Shown: piece after piece, positions 13,243 through 13,445 of the stretch
Position numbering within the stretch: position 1 is the stretch's first letter
Layout of the letters: each line of letters opens with the position of its first letter
Source of the DNA: Methylobacteriaceae bacterium
GTDB taxonomy: Bacteria > Pseudomonadota > Alphaproteobacteria > Rhizobiales > Beijerinckiaceae
Length of the DNA stretch: 13,445 bases
Assembly (NCBI GenBank): GCA_031272615.1
Contig: JAISTL010000233.1
Span: 1-13,445, forward strand
Reading direction: 5' to 3'
Position numbers and translations under genes: made by a program
The notes under the pieces: model-generated
Told to the model about the DNA's origin: nothing
The model's database searches: none
What the model saw: only the letters and a program-made list of their open reading frames with translations

Positions 13243-13445
13243 TCAGCGCGGCCCGTCCATCCTGCGCGCCGCGGCGTCGACGGCCTCGCGGCGGCGGGCC
13301 TGGCGTTCGGCGTTTTTGTTGACGAGCGCCTCGACGATGGGGGCGGGAGCGGTTTCCGGGCTCCCGGCGTCATAGGGTGGTTCGGGCGCGTATTCCATGT
13401 TGAGCTGGATGCGCCGGGCGGTATCGTCGCCCCACAGCAATCCGG
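13243..13445 (-). CDS. C-terminal fragment of a probable DJ-1/PfpI-family protein (partial, start beyond right edge)
   Basis: The last 67 residues of a protein read from the right edge to a TGA at 13243-13245. The segment DDTARRIQLNMEYAPEPPYD followed by AGSPETAP is like the C-terminus of DJ-1/PfpI (GATase1-like) proteins such as isonitrile-hydratase relatives, where an IQL-x-EY-x-P-x-PPFDAG-SP motif ends the fold. The last 25 residues are a basic, alanine-rich tail (ERQARRREAVDAAARRMDGPR). The catalytic cysteine would lie outside the window. It converges on the catabolic operon and is probably unrelated to it. A TTG at 13440 could be misread as a start. The 100 bases between it and the terminator show no gene. 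Confidence 0.55.
   Translation of the reverse strand, partial: GLLWGDDTARRIQLNMEYAPEPPYDAGSPETAPAPIVEALVNKNAERQARRREAVDAAARRMDGPR

Overview
The window comes from a GC-rich Gram-negative bacterium. Two periplasmic solute-binding proteins with signal peptides (one TRAP type, one tripartite tricarboxylate or TTT type) and the codon use point to Pseudomonadota or a similarly transporter-rich group such as Desulfobacterota or Synergistota. The genus cannot be read from the sequence. No tRNA, rRNA, CRISPR array, phage or insertion sequence was seen.

Layout. Positions 1-614 (minus) hold the N-terminal two thirds of a TRAP DctP-type solute-binding protein, cut by the window edge. Positions 810-1508 (minus) encode a GntR regulator of the FadR/FCD subfamily. 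From 1823 to 13054 eleven plus-strand genes run in one direction with short gaps: IlvD/Edd-type dehydratase, FAD-dependent oxidoreductase, GarR-like 2-hydroxy-3-oxopropionate reductase, small VOC protein, the TTT transporter tctC-tctB-tctA, GarL-like HpcH/HpaI aldolase, a D-2-hydroxyacid dehydrogenase, an RraA-family aldolase-like protein, and a second D-2-hydroxyacid (glycerate/hydroxypyruvate-type) dehydrogenase. A strong intrinsic terminator at 13123-13150 closes the run. The right edge (13243-13445, minus) holds the C-terminus of a probable DJ-1/PfpI-family protein.

How the genes fit. The set reads as a catabolic operon for an acidic sugar or related polyhydroxy acid. TTT and TRAP systems import the acid. 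The IlvD/Edd enzyme would dehydrate it to a 2-keto-3-deoxy acid, and the GarL-like aldolase would cleave that to pyruvate plus a short aldehyde such as tartronate semialdehyde. GarR-like and hydroxypyruvate-reductase-like enzymes would reduce the C3 products to D-glycerate. The FAD enzyme, VOC protein and RraA-family enzyme are extra steps not found in the classical glucarate/galactarate route, so the substrate is open.

Regulation. A 20-bp TTGG-N12-CCAA element occurs upstream of the TRAP gene, upstream of the dehydratase operon and, in weaker form, in front of the regulator gene, with a degenerate fourth copy in the operon leader. The two strong copies match at 18 of 20 positions, have the same orientation relative to their downstream genes, and each covers the -35 of a plausible promoter. 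This supports one GntR regulon in which the TRAP system, the TTT operon and the regulator respond to the same signal.
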